Positions 16,839 through 27,101 of a DNA stretch of 64,000 nt are shown here, one piece after another. Origin of the DNA: Devosia enhydra (lineage in GTDB: Bacteria > Pseudomonadota > Alphaproteobacteria > Rhizobiales > Devosiaceae); contig NZ_FPKU01000001.1 in assembly GCF_900119845.1 (NCBI RefSeq), positions 467,528 to 531,527 of the forward strand. The letters are read 5' to 3'. The notes under the pieces were generated by a model. That model worked only from the letters and a program-made list of their open reading frames with translations. It ran no database searches and was not told the origin of the DNA. Numbering within the stretch: the first letter of the stretch is position 1; each line of letters starts with the position of its first letter. A program made the translations under genes and the position numbers.

Positions 16839-17150
16839 TCAGGTGAGCCGGATCACCACTTTGCCTTTGGCCCGTCCCGTCTCGATATAGGCGAGCGCGT
16901 CGTTCAGCGCCTCGAACGGAAAGACGCGATCGACGACCGGTTTGATCGCACCGCTTTCGACCAGTTCGGTGATTTTCGCCAATTGGGCGCCATCTGCCTG
17001 CATGAACAGGAAAACATAGCCGGTGCCGGCCCGCTTTGCCGCCTGCCGGACCTTCCGGCTGATCAGCCGGAAGACCAGCCCGAGGACAGGATTGAGCCGC
17101 TTCTGCCGCGCGAATTCGGGGTCCGGCGGACCGGAAAACTGCAGCTTCAC
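16839..17150 (-). pseudogene. C-terminal remnant of a zinc-type (MDR) alcohol dehydrogenase
   Basis: The 103 codons match only the last third of medium-chain dehydrogenase/reductases: SGPPDPEFARQKRLNPVLG, then YVFLFMQADGAQLAKI, VDRVFPFEALNDALAYIET and the closing GRAKGKVVIRL. The catalytic and most of the NADP-binding parts are absent. An in-frame stop lies about 100 bases upstream, and the DNA beyond does not continue the family in any frame. The first codon is GTG with no ribosome site. It is best read as a decayed 3' fragment left by a rearrangement. Confidence 0.75.
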
Positions 17151-17228
17151 CCAGTTTCCCTCATTGCGCCTTCGATCGCAACGACGTTCCCGCCACCATC
17201 GGGGCGTATGCCAAGTCCGGCATGAAAC

Positions 17229-18242
17229 TCACTGCTCCAGACCGAAAGGGCCGACCGAGGGATCACAATATGTGTATTCAGTCTCAGTAATGGGAACCTG
17301 AAGGATCTGTTCGAGCAGTGGACACATACGCCGTGGCGGCAATGACACCATCCCGAATATCGTGGCATTGCTTTCCACCTCGCGATTCATCAGTTCCTTC
17401 AAAGGGCCGACATGATCCTTGGCCGCCGGACCAGCGAATGCCAAAGCCTGCGCCATTTCATATAGTCTGTTTCTTTGATCCCACGGTACTGGCCCTCCGA
17501 CGGGTAAGCTGACCAGCAGCTGGTCCATCAACAGTTCGACTTTGGCCAGAGCTTGAGGGTGACCACCCGCGACAGCGATTTGTGCAGCCCCGGTACCCAT
17601 CGAATTCTCGATGGTGATCTCTGAGAAAGCTCGATCGGCATATGGCGTCGAGGCGCCTTTGATGGAGGCAAGCGTCGCCCGGGCCAAGGGGCGAAGATCA
17701 CGACGCAGACTATCCGACTCTTGGGGCGTATCGCTGAATGCACTCTCAGCGACTTTGCGGGCCAGATCGGCACTCGGGCTCGGAAGTCGGCCAATCAGGG
17801 CGAACCCGAATTCAGTGAGACGACCCTTCAGGAGATGCTCGTTTTCCTGAATGTACATCTGGGCCGTTTGAAATATATTTTGGTCATCGCACAGAAAAAA
17901 TACTGCTTCTTCGCCCCGCCTAATCAGAGGGCTGGAAAGCAGCCGCATCGATCCATTCCCCAGAGATCTGCTCATTTCGTGCGGAAACGCCAAAACGTCC
18001 ACAGCGGTCTGCAGCAAAGCAGTTTCAGTCTCTGTTGGAGGCGTGCAGTCATCGCGACCCGCCAACTTCAGTCCGTGTGGAGGGATGGCCCGCGCAAGCT
18101 CGTAGGCCGCCAACTGCCGAATAGGCTGAGAGGGTCGCTCATTTTCCCATGAAGAACGCCCCAGAAGAAAGGCCACACTCAGGGACAATGTGGAGAACAC
18201 GGCGACGACAATAGTAAAAAGCACGCGTCGAAGCGCCATCAA
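17229..18242 (-). CDS. Unknown periplasmic protein with N-terminal membrane anchor
   Basis: A 337-residue protein with one N-terminal hydrophobic segment (about residues 5-27, ending VAFLLG) and no clear cleavage site, so it is probably anchored in the inner membrane with its body in the periplasm. The body is polar, predicted mostly helical, with Cys pairs (RDDCTPP, FFLCDDQ, RRMCPLL, TYCDPS) that could form disulfides. No family is recognised. Base composition is visibly more AT-rich than in the flanking core genes, which suggests transfer. It lies in the accessory stretch upstream of the broken dehydrogenase. Confidence 0.6.
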   Translation of the reverse strand: MMALRRVLFTIVVAVFSTLSLSVAFLLGRSSWENERPSQPIRQLAAYELARAIPPHGLKLAGRDDCTPPTETETALLQTAVDVLAFPHEMSRSLGNGSMRLLSSPLIRRGEEAVFFLCDDQNIFQTAQMYIQENEHLLKGRLTEFGFALIGRLPSPSADLARKVAESAFSDTPQESDSLRRDLRPLARATLASIKGASTPYADRAFSEITIENSMGTGAAQIAVAGGHPQALAKVELLMDQLLVSLPVGGPVPWDQRNRLYEMAQALAFAGPAAKDHVGPLKELMNREVESNATIFGMVSLPPRRMCPLLEQILQVPITETEYTYCDPSVGPFGLEQ

Positions 18243-18844
18243 TATCGTTATCCTCCCAGTCGCATCTCGGTATTCTGTACCGCTCTGATGATATCAGGGA
18301 AAGCGGCGATCACTTCTGAATTCAAGAGAAGTGGGAATGCAGGACCTTAAGATCGATATTCCAGAATTTGGCGGTAGCTTCGACCGCAGTAGGTCGCGAA
18401 CCCGTCAGTCAGCAAATCACACAAAATCCTATGTGAAGCTGGTCTGCGGACAAGTGGCCGCAGCACGTCATTGATGTAGCCGAGACGCCAACCAGACCGA
18501 CCGCTTTCGGGAAATCGCAATGTCTGCCCGAAAGGCAGAAGTTCACGGACGCGGCTGACAGGCTGCTCTTGGCCAATGAGCTCGCAGCTGATGCGCTTGG
18601 TCCTGGTGGTCTCGACCGCCACCGACCTCGATATCTCCCGATCAGCTGCACAAATTCTGCAAGCGGGGCCGTCAGTTTGGGCGGCATGCGCAGCGCTGAT
18701 TGTTCATCTTTGAAATCCGGGCCCCGGCTTCCCAGCAGCATTGTGAACAATGGCTGGTGGTTGGTGGCCGAGCTCCCGATTCATGCAGGCCGGAGCGGCG
18801 GCGATCACGCTGCGCCTTTCATGTCATCGATGGAGGGGAGCCCA
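18243..18844. other. 600-base gap with possible degenerate coding sequence
   Basis: No intact gene is supported. On the minus strand a 91-codon frame (18347-18622, with ELLPFGQTLRFPESGRSGW and RLGYINDVLRPLVRR) and an overlapping frame (up to 18750, with PPKLTAPLAEFVQLIGRYRG) read like pieces of one protein joined by a frameshift, but no family was recognised. It also holds the promoters of the two divergent flanking genes. Confidence 0.35.
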
Positions 18845-20362
18845 GTGCATAGCACGACACTAAAAGTCCAGAAGAAGCCCGGGATTATGCTCTGGGTCAC
18901 GACCGTGACAATCCTGCTGGTCATCCTGATCGACATCCTGGTGTTCGCCGCGACTTTCGGCATAAATATATTCCTGACGGCCATCGCAATTGCATTGGCG
19001 ATAATTTCAGTCGCTTGGCGGCGGCGTCGTTTTCTCTATGGCACCATCGGTTTCCTCATGGCACTGACCTTCTCCTTGCCGCTCATCGAGTCTGCCACGC
19101 TGCTTGGTCTCCTGCTGTCCGCTGTAGGCCTTGGTCTTTCGGCGCTTATGGCTGTGCGACTGATGCCAGCGCGGCTCGAGCATATTCCCTTGAGTCTGCT
19201 GCGATTGTTCCTGCCGGCACCCACCCGAATGGTCCGCGATGCGGTCGCTATGCGCTCGCCGATGCAGCACCAGGCGGCGCGAAAGGCCCTGCCTTGGCTG
19301 GTCGCCTGGATCGTGCCGCTTGGACTGGGCGCTGTTTTTACGTCTCTTTTCGCAGCAGCCAATCCGCTGATCGAAGCGGTGCTGTCGAAGGTGCGGCCGC
19401 AAGCCGTGCTCGAGCTTTTCGACCCCATCCGCTTTCTGTTCTGGCTTATTGTGGCTGCAGGCATATGGGCTTTGCTGCGCCCCAAATTGCTACGCAAACG
19501 CCGTCGCAAAGTGGTCGTACAGGATGCTGCGCCTAAGACCTCCGCCTGGCTTGGCAGTGCGGCCATTTTCCGCTCTCTGGTTGTCTTTAATGCTCTGTTT
19601 GCCACACAGACCATTATGGATCTTGCCTTTCTTTGGGGCGGCGTGGCTTTGCCCGACGGCATGAGCCATGCCGAATATGCCCATCGCGGCGCGTATCCTC
19701 TCATTGTCACTGCGTTATTGGCCGCCGCTTTCGTGCTGGCTGCCATGCGCGAGCGCAGTCCTGTGCGCGACGATGGAGTGATCAGGGCGCTGGTCTATCT
19801 GTTCATTGCCCAGAACATTCTGCTCTGTCTCTCAGCCATGCTGCGGCTCGAGCTTTATGTCGAAGTCTATTCGCTGACCGAGTGGCGGCTGGCTGCGGGC
19901 ATCTGGATGGGCCTGGTTGCCGTCGGACTGGTGCTGATGCTGTTGCGCATCTGGCTGCGTCGCTCCAATGCCTGGCTGGTCGCCTCCAATTTTGCTGCTC
20001 TAACGATCGTACTCTACGCCTCAGCGCTGTTGGATCTGAGCTCTCATATCGCCCAGTTCAATGTCGAGCATAGCCGGGAACTGACCGGCCAGGATCTCCC
20101 GATCGACATAGACTATCTGAGCCTGCTGGGGCCCAGCGCGATTCCGGCGCTGGACCGTCTGATGCCGCGTCTGGTGCCAGGCAGCGGGCTATGGGCCAAG
20201 GCCGGCGAAGTCCGGTCCGAGTTGGTCCGGGAGTTGCGCGACCACTCCGGCGATTGGCGTGGCTGGTCCTGGCGGGCACAGCGTCTCAAGGATTACCTTG
20301 TCAGGCATGCTGTTGCTTCAGCGCTGCCAAAGCGGCAAAACGACAGGGTAGTCGTCAGGTAG
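18845..20362 (+). CDS. DUF4173 domain membrane protein
   Basis: A 505-residue protein with about 12 hydrophobic helices. The middle (about residues 240-430) carries features I associate with DUF4173: DLAFLWGGVALPDGMSHAEY, AHRGAYPLIVTALLAAAFVL, and LLCLSAMLRLELYVEVYSLT. The role is unknown. The GTG start at 18845 is chosen because GGAGG lies eight bases upstream; in-frame ATGs at 18821 and 18830 are less well placed. It is followed after five bases by a response regulator and a sensor kinase, so it is probably the target or sensing partner of that pair. Confidence 0.8.
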   Translation: MHSTTLKVQKKPGIMLWVTTVTILLVILIDILVFAATFGINIFLTAIAIALAIISVAWRRRRFLYGTIGFLMALTFSLPLIESATLLGLLLSAVGLGLSALMAVRLMPARLEHIPLSLLRLFLPAPTRMVRDAVAMRSPMQHQAARKALPWLVAWIVPLGLGAVFTSLFAAANPLIEAVLSKVRPQAVLELFDPIRFLFWLIVAAGIWALLRPKLLRKRRRKVVVQDAAPKTSAWLGSAAIFRSLVVFNALFATQTIMDLAFLWGGVALPDGMSHAEYAHRGAYPLIVTALLAAAFVLAAMRERSPVRDDGVIRALVYLFIAQNILLCLSAMLRLELYVEVYSLTEWRLAAGIWMGLVAVGLVLMLLRIWLRRSNAWLVASNFAALTIVLYASALLDLSSHIAQFNVEHSRELTGQDLPIDIDYLSLLGPSAIPALDRLMPRLVPGSGLWAKAGEVRSELVRELRDHSGDWRGWSWRAQRLKDYLVRHAVASALPKRQNDRVVVR

Positions 20363-20367
20363 GCCTC

Positions 20368-21063
20368 ATGAGCAGCCGCATTCTCGTCGTTGACGACGAA
20401 CCCCATATCCGCGACGTCATCACCTTCGCCCTCGAACGGGCCGGCATGGTCGTGACCTCAGCGCGCGATGGCGCCGAGGCCCTGATCGCCTGGCGCCGCC
20501 ATGCGCCAGATCTGATCGTTCTCGACATCAGCATGCCGGAACGCGACGGGCTGGATGTGTGCCGCACGATCCGCAAGACATCGGAGGTACCGATCCTGTT
20601 TCTTTCCGCCCGCGACGAGGAAGTCGATCGCATTATCGGCCTCGAAATCGGCGGCGACGACTATGTCAGCAAGCCCTTCAGCCCGCGCGAACTTTTGGCG
20701 CGCGTCAAGGCGATCCTAAAGCGCGCCGGCGATGATTCGTCGGCGCCGTCCGACCTCCTGGTCAAGGGGGCGCTGCGGCTCGACCGTCAGGCCCATAGCG
20801 TGACCTGGAGGGCATCACCCGTCACGCTGACGCCGTTGGAGTTTGCGGTGCTCTCTACTTTGCTGGCCCGACCCGACATGGTGTTTTCGCGCGAACAATT
20901 GATTGTCTCGGCCTATGGCCCGAGCATGCACGTGTCCGACCGCACCATCGACAGCCATGTCCGCAATATCCGCGCCAAGTTCCTTGCCGCTGGCTGCTCC
21001 AATGTCATCGCCACAGTGCACGGCGTCGGCTTCCGGCTCGGCGCAATCGAGGCGAGTGCGTGA
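20368..21063 (+). CDS. OmpR-family response regulator
   Basis: A 231-residue two-domain regulator. The receiver domain (residues 1-118) has the acidic pair Asp9/Asp10, the phospho-acceptor Asp53 in VLDISMPERDG and the conserved Lys in YVSKPFSPREL. The DNA-binding winged helix (about 130-228) has LTPLEFAVLSTLLA, VFSREQLI and the recognition helix SDRTIDSHVRNIR. It is encoded between a DUF4173 membrane protein and its kinase with almost no gaps, so all three act together. The kinase stop-start junction (TGATG) shows coupled translation. Confidence 0.93.
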   Translation: MSSRILVVDDEPHIRDVITFALERAGMVVTSARDGAEALIAWRRHAPDLIVLDISMPERDGLDVCRTIRKTSEVPILFLSARDEEVDRIIGLEIGGDDYVSKPFSPRELLARVKAILKRAGDDSSAPSDLLVKGALRLDRQAHSVTWRASPVTLTPLEFAVLSTLLARPDMVFSREQLIVSAYGPSMHVSDRTIDSHVRNIRAKFLAAGCSNVIATVHGVGFRLGAIEASA

Positions 21064-22073
21064 TGTCCGCGCCACAGGTGCCCGTCAAATGGCGCCCGTC
21101 TATCGCGCTGGTTGCTTACGGTGTGCTGCTTGCGGTGCTTGGCCTCCCGTCGGGCCTTATTGTTCTCGTGCGGCTATTGGGCGGACGTGACCTGTCTACC
21201 CTTGAGATCGGCGTCCTCATCGCTTCACTCGTCGCTACGCTCTTGACCGCCTATGTCCTCACCCGGGCAGTCACGAGGCCGATCGAGGCGCTTGTGACCC
21301 GCACGCATCAGATTGCCGAAGGCGGGCGCAATGCCATCCGCCCGCCCGATGCCTATGGCACTGCCGAACTGGCCACCCTATCGCAGGCCTTCCTGGACCT
21401 TGCATCGCGCTTGATGCACCGAACAGATTACATGCGCACCTTCGCAGCCCATGTATCGCACGCACTGAAGTCGCCTTTGACCGCAATCCGGGGCTCCTCC
21501 GAGTTGCTGCGCGACGAAGGCGACAGCATGACGCCTGCGGAGCGGCAGAAATTCCTGGACGCGATCATCACCGAGACCGATCGGCTCACGCGCCTTGTGG
21601 CTCGACTGCGCGAACTGGCTCAGGCCGAAATGCCCATCAGCACCGGCACGACCACACTGGAGACGGTCCTGCCGGAACTGCGCGCACAATCTGGTGGTCT
21701 CGGTCTCATTGTTCTGGGTGGCGACATCATCATCCCGCTGCCTACCGAGACGCTGGGCATCGTCCTGGCCCATCTGGCCGACAATGCGGCGCAACACGGG
21801 GCGACGCGTCTCACCCTTGCCGCGAACAGACGCGGCGAATCTCTTGCCCTTACGATCAGCGACAATGGGCAGGGCATTTCCGAGGGCAATCGCGATCGTA
21901 TCTTCCAGCCCTTTTTTACGACGCGCCATGACAGTGGCGGCACCGGCATGGGGCTCGACATCGTGCGGGCTCTGCTGCGGGTCCACAATGCCGATATCGC
22001 ACTGCAATCATCCACAAAGGGAGCAGAGTTCCTGATCCTGACTGCGGCTCCGGCCGGCTCCTCCAGCACCTGA
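21063..22073 (+). CDS. Sensor histidine kinase with a minimal periplasmic loop
   Basis: A 336-residue kinase. Two helices (about residues 13-38 and 48-68) enclose only about ten residues outside the membrane. A HAMP-like linker follows (RAVTRPIEALVTRTHQIAEG). The phospho-acceptor His133 lies in HVSHALKSPLTAIRGSSEL, with the N box LADNAAQHG, the G1 box SDNGQGIS and the G2 region GGTGMGLDIVRALLR. All catalytic elements are intact. It resembles CreC-type kinases but lacks their sensor domain, so it may sense through the membrane or through the DUF4173 partner. Confidence 0.9.
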   Translation: MSAPQVPVKWRPSIALVAYGVLLAVLGLPSGLIVLVRLLGGRDLSTLEIGVLIASLVATLLTAYVLTRAVTRPIEALVTRTHQIAEGGRNAIRPPDAYGTAELATLSQAFLDLASRLMHRTDYMRTFAAHVSHALKSPLTAIRGSSELLRDEGDSMTPAERQKFLDAIITETDRLTRLVARLRELAQAEMPISTGTTTLETVLPELRAQSGGLGLIVLGGDIIIPLPTETLGIVLAHLADNAAQHGATRLTLAANRRGESLALTISDNGQGISEGNRDRIFQPFFTTRHDSGGTGMGLDIVRALLRVHNADIALQSSTKGAEFLILTAAPAGSSST

Positions 22074-22354
22074 ATCCCAGTGGCGGCGCGAAGCGGTTCA
22101 GCGCTTCGATCAGCATCGAAACCGGAACGACGAGACTTTTTGGCGTCGCGGAGACGCGAAGCCATGGCCCTTGCAATATCGTCACTGCTGTTGCCGTGCC
22201 ATTCGCGCTGTGCTTCCTTCTAGCGGAACGGCGCTGCCGGATGTCTCCGCAATCTGAGCGCGACGACCAGCGGGGGGTGGCGTCCGATAACCCCCGCTGC
22301 GGAGGCATACAGCTATCCTTTGTGGCCGGTCGTCCTGTCTTCGCGAAACCCTGC

Positions 22355-22966
22355 TCAATAGACGGTCAAGGCCGGGATGAAGCTGACGGCCATCAGGATG
22401 CCCATTGCCACGAGGAAGAACGGCCAGAGCTCCTTGGTCGTTGCGCCCAGGCTCGCCTTGGCGATGGAGGAGGAGATGAAGAGCGTGGTGCCGATTGGCG
22501 GCGTATAGAGGCCGATGCCCAGATTGATCACCATGATCAACCCCAGTTGCACCGGGTCCATGCCGATTTCGAGCGCGAGCGGCACGAAGATGGGACCGAG
22601 CAGCAGGATGAACGGCGGCAGATCGAGGGGCATACCGACGATGAGCATAAGCGCGTTCATCAGGAGGATGATGACGATGGGGTTGGAGATATTGGCCGAG
22701 ACCCAGAGCGCGAAATTCTGCGGTGCCTGGTCGAAGGTCAGAATTTAGCCCACAGCCGCGCTGCCTAGGATGACCAGCATGATCATGCCTGTGGCGAGGT
22801 CCGCCTCGACGATGTTGTCATAAAAGCGGCTCCAGCCCAGATCAAGGTAGAAGACCAGACGCAGGACGAGCGAATAGACCACGGACAGGACGGCGACTTC
22901 GGTGGGCGTCGCAAAGCCGAAGCGCAGGCCGAGGATGATCAGAACGGGCAGAATGATGGCCGGCAT
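22355..22966 (-). pseudogene. Broken TRAP transporter large permease (DctM type)
   Basis: Two pieces in one frame match the C-terminal half of DctM: PAIILPVLIILGLRFGFATP and ATPTEVAVLSVVYSLVLR, then LTFDQAPQNFALWVSANISN, MLIVGMPLDLPPFILLLGP and GIGLYTPPIGTTLFISSSIA. A TAA codon at 22745-22747 interrupts the frame where homologues have an aromatic residue. Upstream of 22966 the match stops, so roughly the first half is also missing. No DctP or DctQ gene is nearby. It is therefore a decayed gene. Confidence 0.85.
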
Positions 22967-23306
22967 GGACCGCAGCAGGTGACGTTGCCCCCAACTTCTA
23001 TCCAGCGTGACGTAGACTCAGGCGGTTGGTTTGGCCGCTCTGGCCTGTGTGAGCGACGGGGGCTGGTGCGGAGCCTTGCATTGAGCGCAGCGGCAGGTCA
23101 GCAGTCGACGCGGACCGGCGCCGAATAAACGATCCAGATGTCACCAGACCTCTATGGCGTTGGCTAAAGTTGGATCCTTTGAGGGTCTGAGGCCCATTCT
23201 CCGCTGCTGGCCAGGAGGGCTCTGAGGGCGTCGCAGGTCACTTTGCACGCCGGCAACGGTTGCCAAGGCGGCGATCAGGAAATTCCCAATCGAGAGCCAA
23301 GATGCG
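22967..23306. other. Gap with no supported gene
   Basis: The DctM match ends abruptly at about 22980. Beyond it no frame on either strand shows a recognisable protein, ribosome site or repeat. It is probably debris from the rearrangement that removed the first half of the permease gene. Confidence 0.4.
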
Positions 23307-23332
23307 AAAAAGCCCGGAGTTCCGGGCTTTTT
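23307..23332. terminator. Strong bidirectional terminator after nrdJ
   Basis: A perfect 11-bp inverted repeat, AAAAAGCCCGG-AGTT-CCGGGCTTTTT, forms a classic GC stem with T tract in both directions, 58 bases past the nrdJ stop. Confidence 0.92.
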
Positions 23333-23390
23333 GCTAGGCATCAGGAAAGAAAATTTAGCGAATAGCAGCTAGTCGCTATGCTGCTTTCGG

Positions 23391-26300
23391 TCAGCTGCAG
23401 CCGGTGGTGGTGCCGCAGGTGTCGCATTTGAGGCAGGTGCCGTTTCGGACCATCGTGAAGTTGTGGCACTCGGTGCACTGGTCGCCGGTGTAGCCCTTCA
23501 TCTGGGCTTCGGCGCGCAGGGCGGAGGCATCCTTGGACGCGGGAGGCGAGGGGATGGGGGAGAGTTCGGCGGGGGCGAAGGCGGCCGGGGCCACGGCCGG
23601 ATCGGGGCGATAGGCCGTGGTGGTCTTGAGCGCCGTCACCGTATTGGCGGCAACCGCCATGGTGGGCTGGCCCTTGCCGATGCCCGGCACGAGCATCAGC
23701 GACTGATCCTTGACCCGGCCCCGCGTCATGCCGCGAGAGACCAGCGACTGCGCCGGCACCGGGGCAGGGCCGCCGGCAGGACGCGTCGTGGTTTCGGCTT
23801 CGCCCTTGCCGAGCGCGGTGCTGGTGCCCTGTTCGGGGGTGACATGGGCGAGGTCGTCGCGGTCGAGATAGGACACCGCCAGCTCGCGGAAGACATAGTC
23901 GAGGATCGAGGTGGCGTTCTTGATCCGGTCATTTCCCATGACCATGCCGGCCGGCTCGAAGCGGGTGAAGGTGAAGGCCTCGACATATTCGTCGAGCGGC
24001 ACGCCATATTGCAGTCCGAGCGAAATCGCGATGGCGAAATTGTTCATCATGGCGCGGAAGGCAGCGCCTTCCTTGTGCATGTCGATGAAGATCTCGCCCA
24101 GCCGCCCGTCATCATACTCGCCGGTGCGCAGATAAACCTTGTGGCCGCCCACGATGGCTTTCTGGGTATAGCCCTTGCGGCGTGAGGGCAGCTTTTCGCG
24201 CTCGCGCCAGACCTTTTCGACGATGCGCTCGACGATCTTCTCGGCAATGACGGGCACGCGCTCGTCGACATTTTTCGCGACCAGCTGCTCGACTGCCTCG
24301 TCATCCTCGTCGTCGGCATCCGACAGCAGCGAGGAATTGAGCGGCTGGGAGAGCTTGGAGCCATCGCGATAGAGCGCATTGGCCTTCAGCCCCAGCCGCC
24401 AGGAGAGCATATAGGCCTCCTTGGCATCCTCGACGGTGGCGTCATTGGGCATGTTGATGGTCTTGGAGATGGCGCCCGAAATGAAGGGCTGGGCCGCTGC
24501 CATCATCAGGATGTGGCTTTCCACCGACAGGTAGCGCTTGCCGATCTTGCCGCAGGGGGTGGCGCAGTCGAACACCGGCAGGTGCTCATCCTTGAGGAAG
24601 GGCGCGCCCTCGAGCGTCATGGCGCCGCAGACATGGATGTTGGCGGCCTCGATTTCCTTTTTCGAGAAGCCCAGGAAGGGCAGGAGCTCGAAGGAAAAAT
24701 CGTTCATCTGCGCTTCGGTGACCCCGAGCGACTTAAGGAAATCGACCCCAAGCGTCCACTGGTTGAAGGCGAACTTGATGTCGAAGGCGCTCTTGAGCCC
24801 GGCATTGAGGGCTTCGATCTTGTCGTCGGTAAAGCCCTTCGAGCGCAGGGTCGAAGGATTGACGCCAGGCGCCTGGTTGAGATTGCCATGACCGACGGCA
24901 TAGGCCTCGATCTCGGCGATCTGGTCTTCCGAATAGCCCAGAGTGCGCAGGGCCGGCGGCACGGCGCGGTTGATGATCTTGAAATAGCCGCCGCCGGCGA
25001 GCTTCTTGAACTTGACCAGCGCGAAATCGGGCTCGATGCCGGTGGTGTCGCAATCCATCACGAGACCGATGGTGCCGGTGGGGGCGATCACCGAAACCTG
25101 CGCATTGCGATAGCCGTGCTTTTCGCCGAGCGCCAGCACGTCATCCCAGACCGATTTGGCACGGGCCGACAGCGGTGGATCCCCGATCGAGGCATGGTCG
25201 AGCGCCACGGGCAGGGTGTTGAGCCCCTCATAGCCCCCGGCCTCGCCATAGGCTGCGCGGCGGTGGTTGCGCATGACGCGCAGCATGTGGGGCGCATTGC
25301 GCTCGTAATCGGGGAAGGCGCCGAGTTCGGCCGCCATTTCGGCCGACGTGCGGTAGGCGACGCCGGTGAGGATGGCCGAGATGGCGCCGGCTATGGCGCG
25401 GGCCTTCGCCGAATCATAGGGAATGCCCGAGGTCATCAGCAGCCCGCCGAGATTGGCGTAGCCGATGCCGAGGGTGCGATATTCGAAGGAGCGCTCGGCG
25501 ATGGCGCGCGAGGGGAACTGCGCCATCATCACCGAGATTTCGAGGACGATGGTCCAGAGCCGGGCGGCATGCTCGAAGCCGACGACATCGAAGCTCGAAT
25601 CTGGGTTGCGGAAGGTCAGCAGGTTGACCGAGCAGAGGTTGCAGGCCGTATCGTCGAGGAACATGTATTCCGAGCAGGGATTGCTCGCGACGATGGGGCC
25701 GGCGGCCGGCGAGGTGTGCCAGTCATTGATGGTTGTGTGGTACTGGATGCCCGGATCGGCGCAGGCCCAGGCGGCATAGCCCACCTGTTCCCAGAGATCG
25801 CGGGCCTTCAGCGTCTTGACGACATTACCCTTGATGCGGCCGGTGAGGTTCCAGTCCCCATCATTTTCCACGGCGCGCAGGAAGTCGTCGGTGACGCGGA
25901 CGGAATTGTTGGAGTTCTGGCCCGATACGGTGAGATAGGCCTCCGAATCCCAGTCGGTGTCGTAGACGGGGAATTCGAGATCGTCATAGCCCTGGCGAGC
26001 GAACTGGATGACGCGCTGGATGTAGTTTTCCGGCACGAGCGCCTTCTTGGCGGCCTTCACCTCGCGCTTGAGCGCCGGGTTCTTGAGGACGTCGAAGCAG
26101 TCCTCGCCCGAACCTTCGCAGTTGACGCAGGCCTTCATGATGGCCTTGAGGTGCCGGGACACCACCTTGGAGCCGGTGACGAGGGCCGCGACCTTCTGTT
26201 CTTCCTTCACCTTCCAGGTGATGTACTGCTCGATATCGGGATGGTCGATATCGACCACCACCATCTTGGCGGCGCGGCGGGTGGTGCCGCCCGACTTGAT

Positions 26301-27101
26301 GGCGCCGGCAGCCCGGTCGCCGATCTTGAGAAAGCTCATCAGCCCCGAGGACTTGCCGCCGCCCGAGAGCTTTTCGCCCTCGCCCCGTAGCGCCGAGAAG
26401 TTCGAGCCCGTGCCCGAACCGTATTTGAACAGGCGCGCCTCGCGGACCCACAGGTCCATGATGCCGCCATCATTGACCAGGTCGTCATTGACCGACTGGA
26501 TGAAGCAGGCATGGGGCTGGGGATGTTCATAGGCAGACTTGGACTGCACGAGCTTTTTCGTGAACGGATCGACATAGAAATGGCCCTGGCCCGGACCATC
26601 GATGCCATAGGCCCAATGAAGCCCGGTGTTGAACCATTGCGGGGAGTTGGGCGCCACGCGCTGGGTGGCGAGCATGTAGCGCAGCTCGTCAAAGAAGGTG
26701 CGGGCATCGGCTTCGCTGTCGAAATACTTGCCCTTCCAGCCCCAATAGGTCCAGGTGCCGGCCAGACGGTCGAACACCTGGCGGCTGTCGATTTCCGAGC
26801 CATAGCGCTCGGCCTCGGGCAGCTTGGCGAGCGCCTTCTCGTCGGGCACCGAGCGCCAGAGCCATGAGGGAACGTCGTTCTCCTCGACCTTCTTGAGGAT
26901 TTTGGCGACGCCGGCCTTGCGGAAATATTTCTGCGCGATGATGTCGGCCGCCACCTGGCTCCAGGGCGCGGGCACGGCGATATCAGCGAGCCGGAACACG
27001 ACCGAGCCGTCAGGATTGCGGATCTCGCTGGTGGCGGTCCGGAACTCGATGCCGGCGTAGGCATCCTGATTGGCGTTGGTGTACCGGCGTTCGACACGCA
27101 T
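23391..27101 (-). CDS. nrdJ: Adenosylcobalamin-dependent (class II) ribonucleotide reductase NrdJ
   Basis: A 1236-residue enzyme that makes deoxyribonucleotides using a B12 radical, so it works with or without oxygen. Visible features are the substrate-site region [15 protein letters not shown], the Cys-containing [11 protein letters not shown], the active-site [20 protein letters not shown] with its Cys and Glu, and [20 protein letters not shown]. The C-terminus ends in a zinc-ribbon-like CTEC ... [13 protein letters not shown], which carries the redox Cys pair. The length fits the long alphaproteobacterial form. ATG 27101 gives [13 protein letters not shown], the usual start; ATG 27125 is the alternative. 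No cobalamin riboswitch or NrdR box was found upstream. Confidence 0.95.
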   Translation of the reverse strand: MRVERRYTNANQDAYAGIEFRTATSEIRNPDGSVVFRLADIAVPAPWSQVAADIIAQKYFRKAGVAKILKKVEENDVPSWLWRSVPDEKALAKLPEAERYGSEIDSRQVFDRLAGTWTYWGWKGKYFDSEADARTFFDELRYMLATQRVAPNSPQWFNTGLHWAYGIDGPGQGHFYVDPFTKKLVQSKSAYEHPQPHACFIQSVNDDLVNDGGIMDLWVREARLFKYGSGTGSNFSALRGEGEKLSGGGKSSGLMSFLKIGDRAAGAIKSGGTTRRAAKMVVVDIDHPDIEQYITWKVKEEQKVAALVTGSKVVSRHLKAIMKACVNCEGSGEDCFDVLKNPALKREVKAAKKALVPENYIQRVIQFARQGYDDLEFPVYDTDWDSEAYLTVSGQNSNNSVRVTDDFLRAVENDGDWNLTGRIKGNVVKTLKARDLWEQVGYAAWACADPGIQYHTTINDWHTSPAAGPIVASNPCSEYMFLDDTACNLCSVNLLTFRNPDSSFDVVGFEHAARLWTIVLEISVMMAQFPSRAIAERSFEYRTLGIGYANLGGLLMTSGIPYDSAKARAIAGAISAILTGVAYRTSAEMAAELGAFPDYERNAPHMLRVMRNHRRAAYGEAGGYEGLNTLPVALDHASIGDPPLSARAKSVWDDVLALGEKHGYRNAQVSVIAPTGTIGLVMDCDTTGIEPDFALVKFKKLAGGGYFKIINRAVPPALRTLGYSEDQIAEIEAYAVGHGNLNQAPGVNPSTLRSKGFTDDKIEALNAGLKSAFDIKFAFNQWTLGVDFLKSLGVTEAQMNDFSFELLPFLGFSKKEIEAANIHVCGAMTLEGAPFLKDEHLPVFDCATPCGKIGKRYLSVESHILMMAAAQPFISGAISKTINMPNDATVEDAKEAYMLSWRLGLKANALYRDGSKLSQPLNSSLLSDADDEDDEAVEQLVAKNVDERVPVIAEKIVERIVEKVWREREKLPSRRKGYTQKAIVGGHKVYLRTGEYDDGRLGEIFIDMHKEGAAFRAMMNNFAIAISLGLQYGVPLDEYVEAFTFTRFEPAGMVMGNDRIKNATSILDYVFRELAVSYLDRDDLAHVTPEQGTSTALGKGEAETTTRPAGGPAPVPAQSLVSRGMTRGRVKDQSLMLVPGIGKGQPTMAVAANTVTALKTTTAYRPDPAVAPAAFAPAELSPIPSPPASKDASALRAEAQMKGYTGDQCTECHNFTMVRNGTCLKCDTCGTTTGCS

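Noticed and set aside
24513-26390. 625-codon open frame opposite nrdJ
   Set aside because: Antisense shadow of a well-supported enzyme gene.
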